From contig NZ_JAHKPK010000011.1 in the NCBI RefSeq assembly GCF_018860665.1, positions 1 to 64,000 of the forward strand: a stretch of 64,000 bases of DNA. Reading direction: 5' to 3'. The notes beneath the pieces were generated by a model. That model saw nothing but the letters and a program-made list of their open reading frames with translations. It had not been told where the DNA came from and searched no databases. This document shows positions 63,547 through 64,000 of this stretch, in pieces. Source of the DNA: Pacificibacter marinus (lineage in GTDB: Bacteria; Pseudomonadota; Alphaproteobacteria; Rhodobacterales; Rhodobacteraceae). Both the position numbers and the translations under genes were made by a program. The stretch's first letter is position 1, and each line of letters starts with the position of its first letter.

Positions 63547-64000
63547 GTGGGAGGACTATTACTGGTGCTTGCACCGCTAGGGGCCGTTAACCATCACGTT
63601 TTACGTGTGGCGCGCGGCGTGGGTGCATTGGCTGTAGGCTTGATGGTTGTCGCCATCTTGATACAGGTATTTTATCGTTACATTCTAAACAATGCATTGC
63701 CGTGGCCTGATGAGGCTGCGCGTTTTTGCATGTTGTGGATGGCGGGTCTGATGGCCCCGACTGCGTTCCGCCAAGGTGGTTTCGTTGCCATCGACATGTT
63801 GGTGGTGATGCTACCACGGGTTGTTGGTGGGGTGCTCAACCTATTGCTATTGCTTTTGTCACTGCTGGTCTTGGTTGTTGCCGTGAAAATCGGTTGGGGC
63901 GAAGTCACGGGCTTTGGCGGTCGTTTCGCCACCGCTGCGCTATATGTGCCTACGTCTTTTGATTTTTCAGAGGTTTTGCGGGTGCCGCGCTCATGGATGA
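63547..64000 (+). CDS. TRAP transporter small permease DctQ-type (3' partial)
   Basis: The frame begins with GTG at 63547 behind a strong GGGAGGAG site and runs off the window. At least three hydrophobic helices are seen (VGALAVGLMVVAILIQVFYR, NLLLLLLSLLVLVVAVKIGW). The DctQ signature is YILNNALPWPDEAARFCMLW and GLMAPTAFRQGGFVAIDML. TRAP permeases need a large permease and a periplasmic binding protein, presumably beyond the window. Position suggests uptake of the substrate of the preceding operon. Confidence 0.82.
   Translation, partial: MGGLLLVLAPLGAVNHHVLRVARGVGALAVGLMVVAILIQVFYRYILNNALPWPDEAARFCMLWMAGLMAPTAFRQGGFVAIDMLVVMLPRVVGGVLNLLLLLLSLLVLVVAVKIGWGEVTGFGGRFATAALYVPTSFDFSEVLRVPRSWM

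Overview
The window looks like part of an extrachromosomal replicon (plasmid or chromid) of a marine alphaproteobacterium, most likely Rhodobacteraceae/Roseobacter group. The evidence is a Rep_3-type replication initiator, an iteron-bearing origin and a divergent parAB pair at 54.6-58.9 kb, tightly packed ATGA-coupled operons of catabolic genes, and gene families typical of roseobacters (TRAP and TTT transporters, tandem dimethylglycine-dehydrogenase-like enzymes, form I CO dehydrogenase). No rRNA, tRNA or CRISPR array was seen. Species assignment cannot be made from the sequence alone.

Layout. 1-9976 (+): a form I aerobic CO dehydrogenase cluster in the order coxC-M-S-L-D-E-F, a MobA-like gene, a 30-residue microprotein, coxG and coxI. 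It encodes the Mo-Cu enzyme, its maturation machinery and an MHYT-LytTR membrane regulator. 10.1-11.2 kb: a solitary GSU2403-type nucleotidyltransferase behind paired palindromes that run into its start codon. 11.5-19.4 kb: a complete five-step histidine utilisation locus (hutC, hutIHGU, hutF, hutD) with HutC-like palindromes. 19.5-21.9 kb: glutathione-dependent formaldehyde dehydrogenase and a ferredoxin reductase, followed by the fossil of a Rieske oxygenase. 22.3-31.4 kb: a TctDE two-component system, a tripartite tricarboxylate transporter with TctA and TctB fused, PrpF-like and D-2-hydroxyacid dehydrogenase genes, and a GntR-AbrB pair. 31.5-34.7 kb: a cyanide-insensitive cytochrome bd oxidase with a DUF2474 microprotein, divergent from an NsrR-like repressor.

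35.0-37.1 kb is a rearrangement scar: two pieces of pntB, a decayed IS481 element, half of a Bcr/CflA transporter and an IS3 remnant. 37.2-46.8 kb (-): an apparent operon (cyclase, cupin, SDR, 3-hydroxyacyl dehydrogenase, branched-chain-type ABC transporter, BKACE) divergent from an IclR regulator. It looks like a catabolic pathway for an unidentified acid. 47.4-54.5 kb (-): two tandem flavin/folate-type demethylases, a cupin-XRE regulator and a succinate-semialdehyde dehydrogenase. 54.6-58.9 kb: rep, origin, parAB. 58.9-64.0 kb: a Gfo/Idh/MocA protein, a GntR regulator, an FMN-dependent monooxygenase, an aldo/keto reductase, a flavin reductase and the start of a TRAP transporter. This enzyme set matches the oxidative sulfoquinovose desulfonation (sulfo-SMO) logic.

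Taken together the replicon is a metabolic accessory element: CO oxidation for supplementary energy, plus uptake and breakdown of histidine, methylated amines, organic acids and possibly sulfosugars. The observations I rate highest are the cox microprotein ending in Cys-Cys, the putative sulfosugar cluster, the BKACE operon and the nucleotidyltransferase with its start-codon operator.
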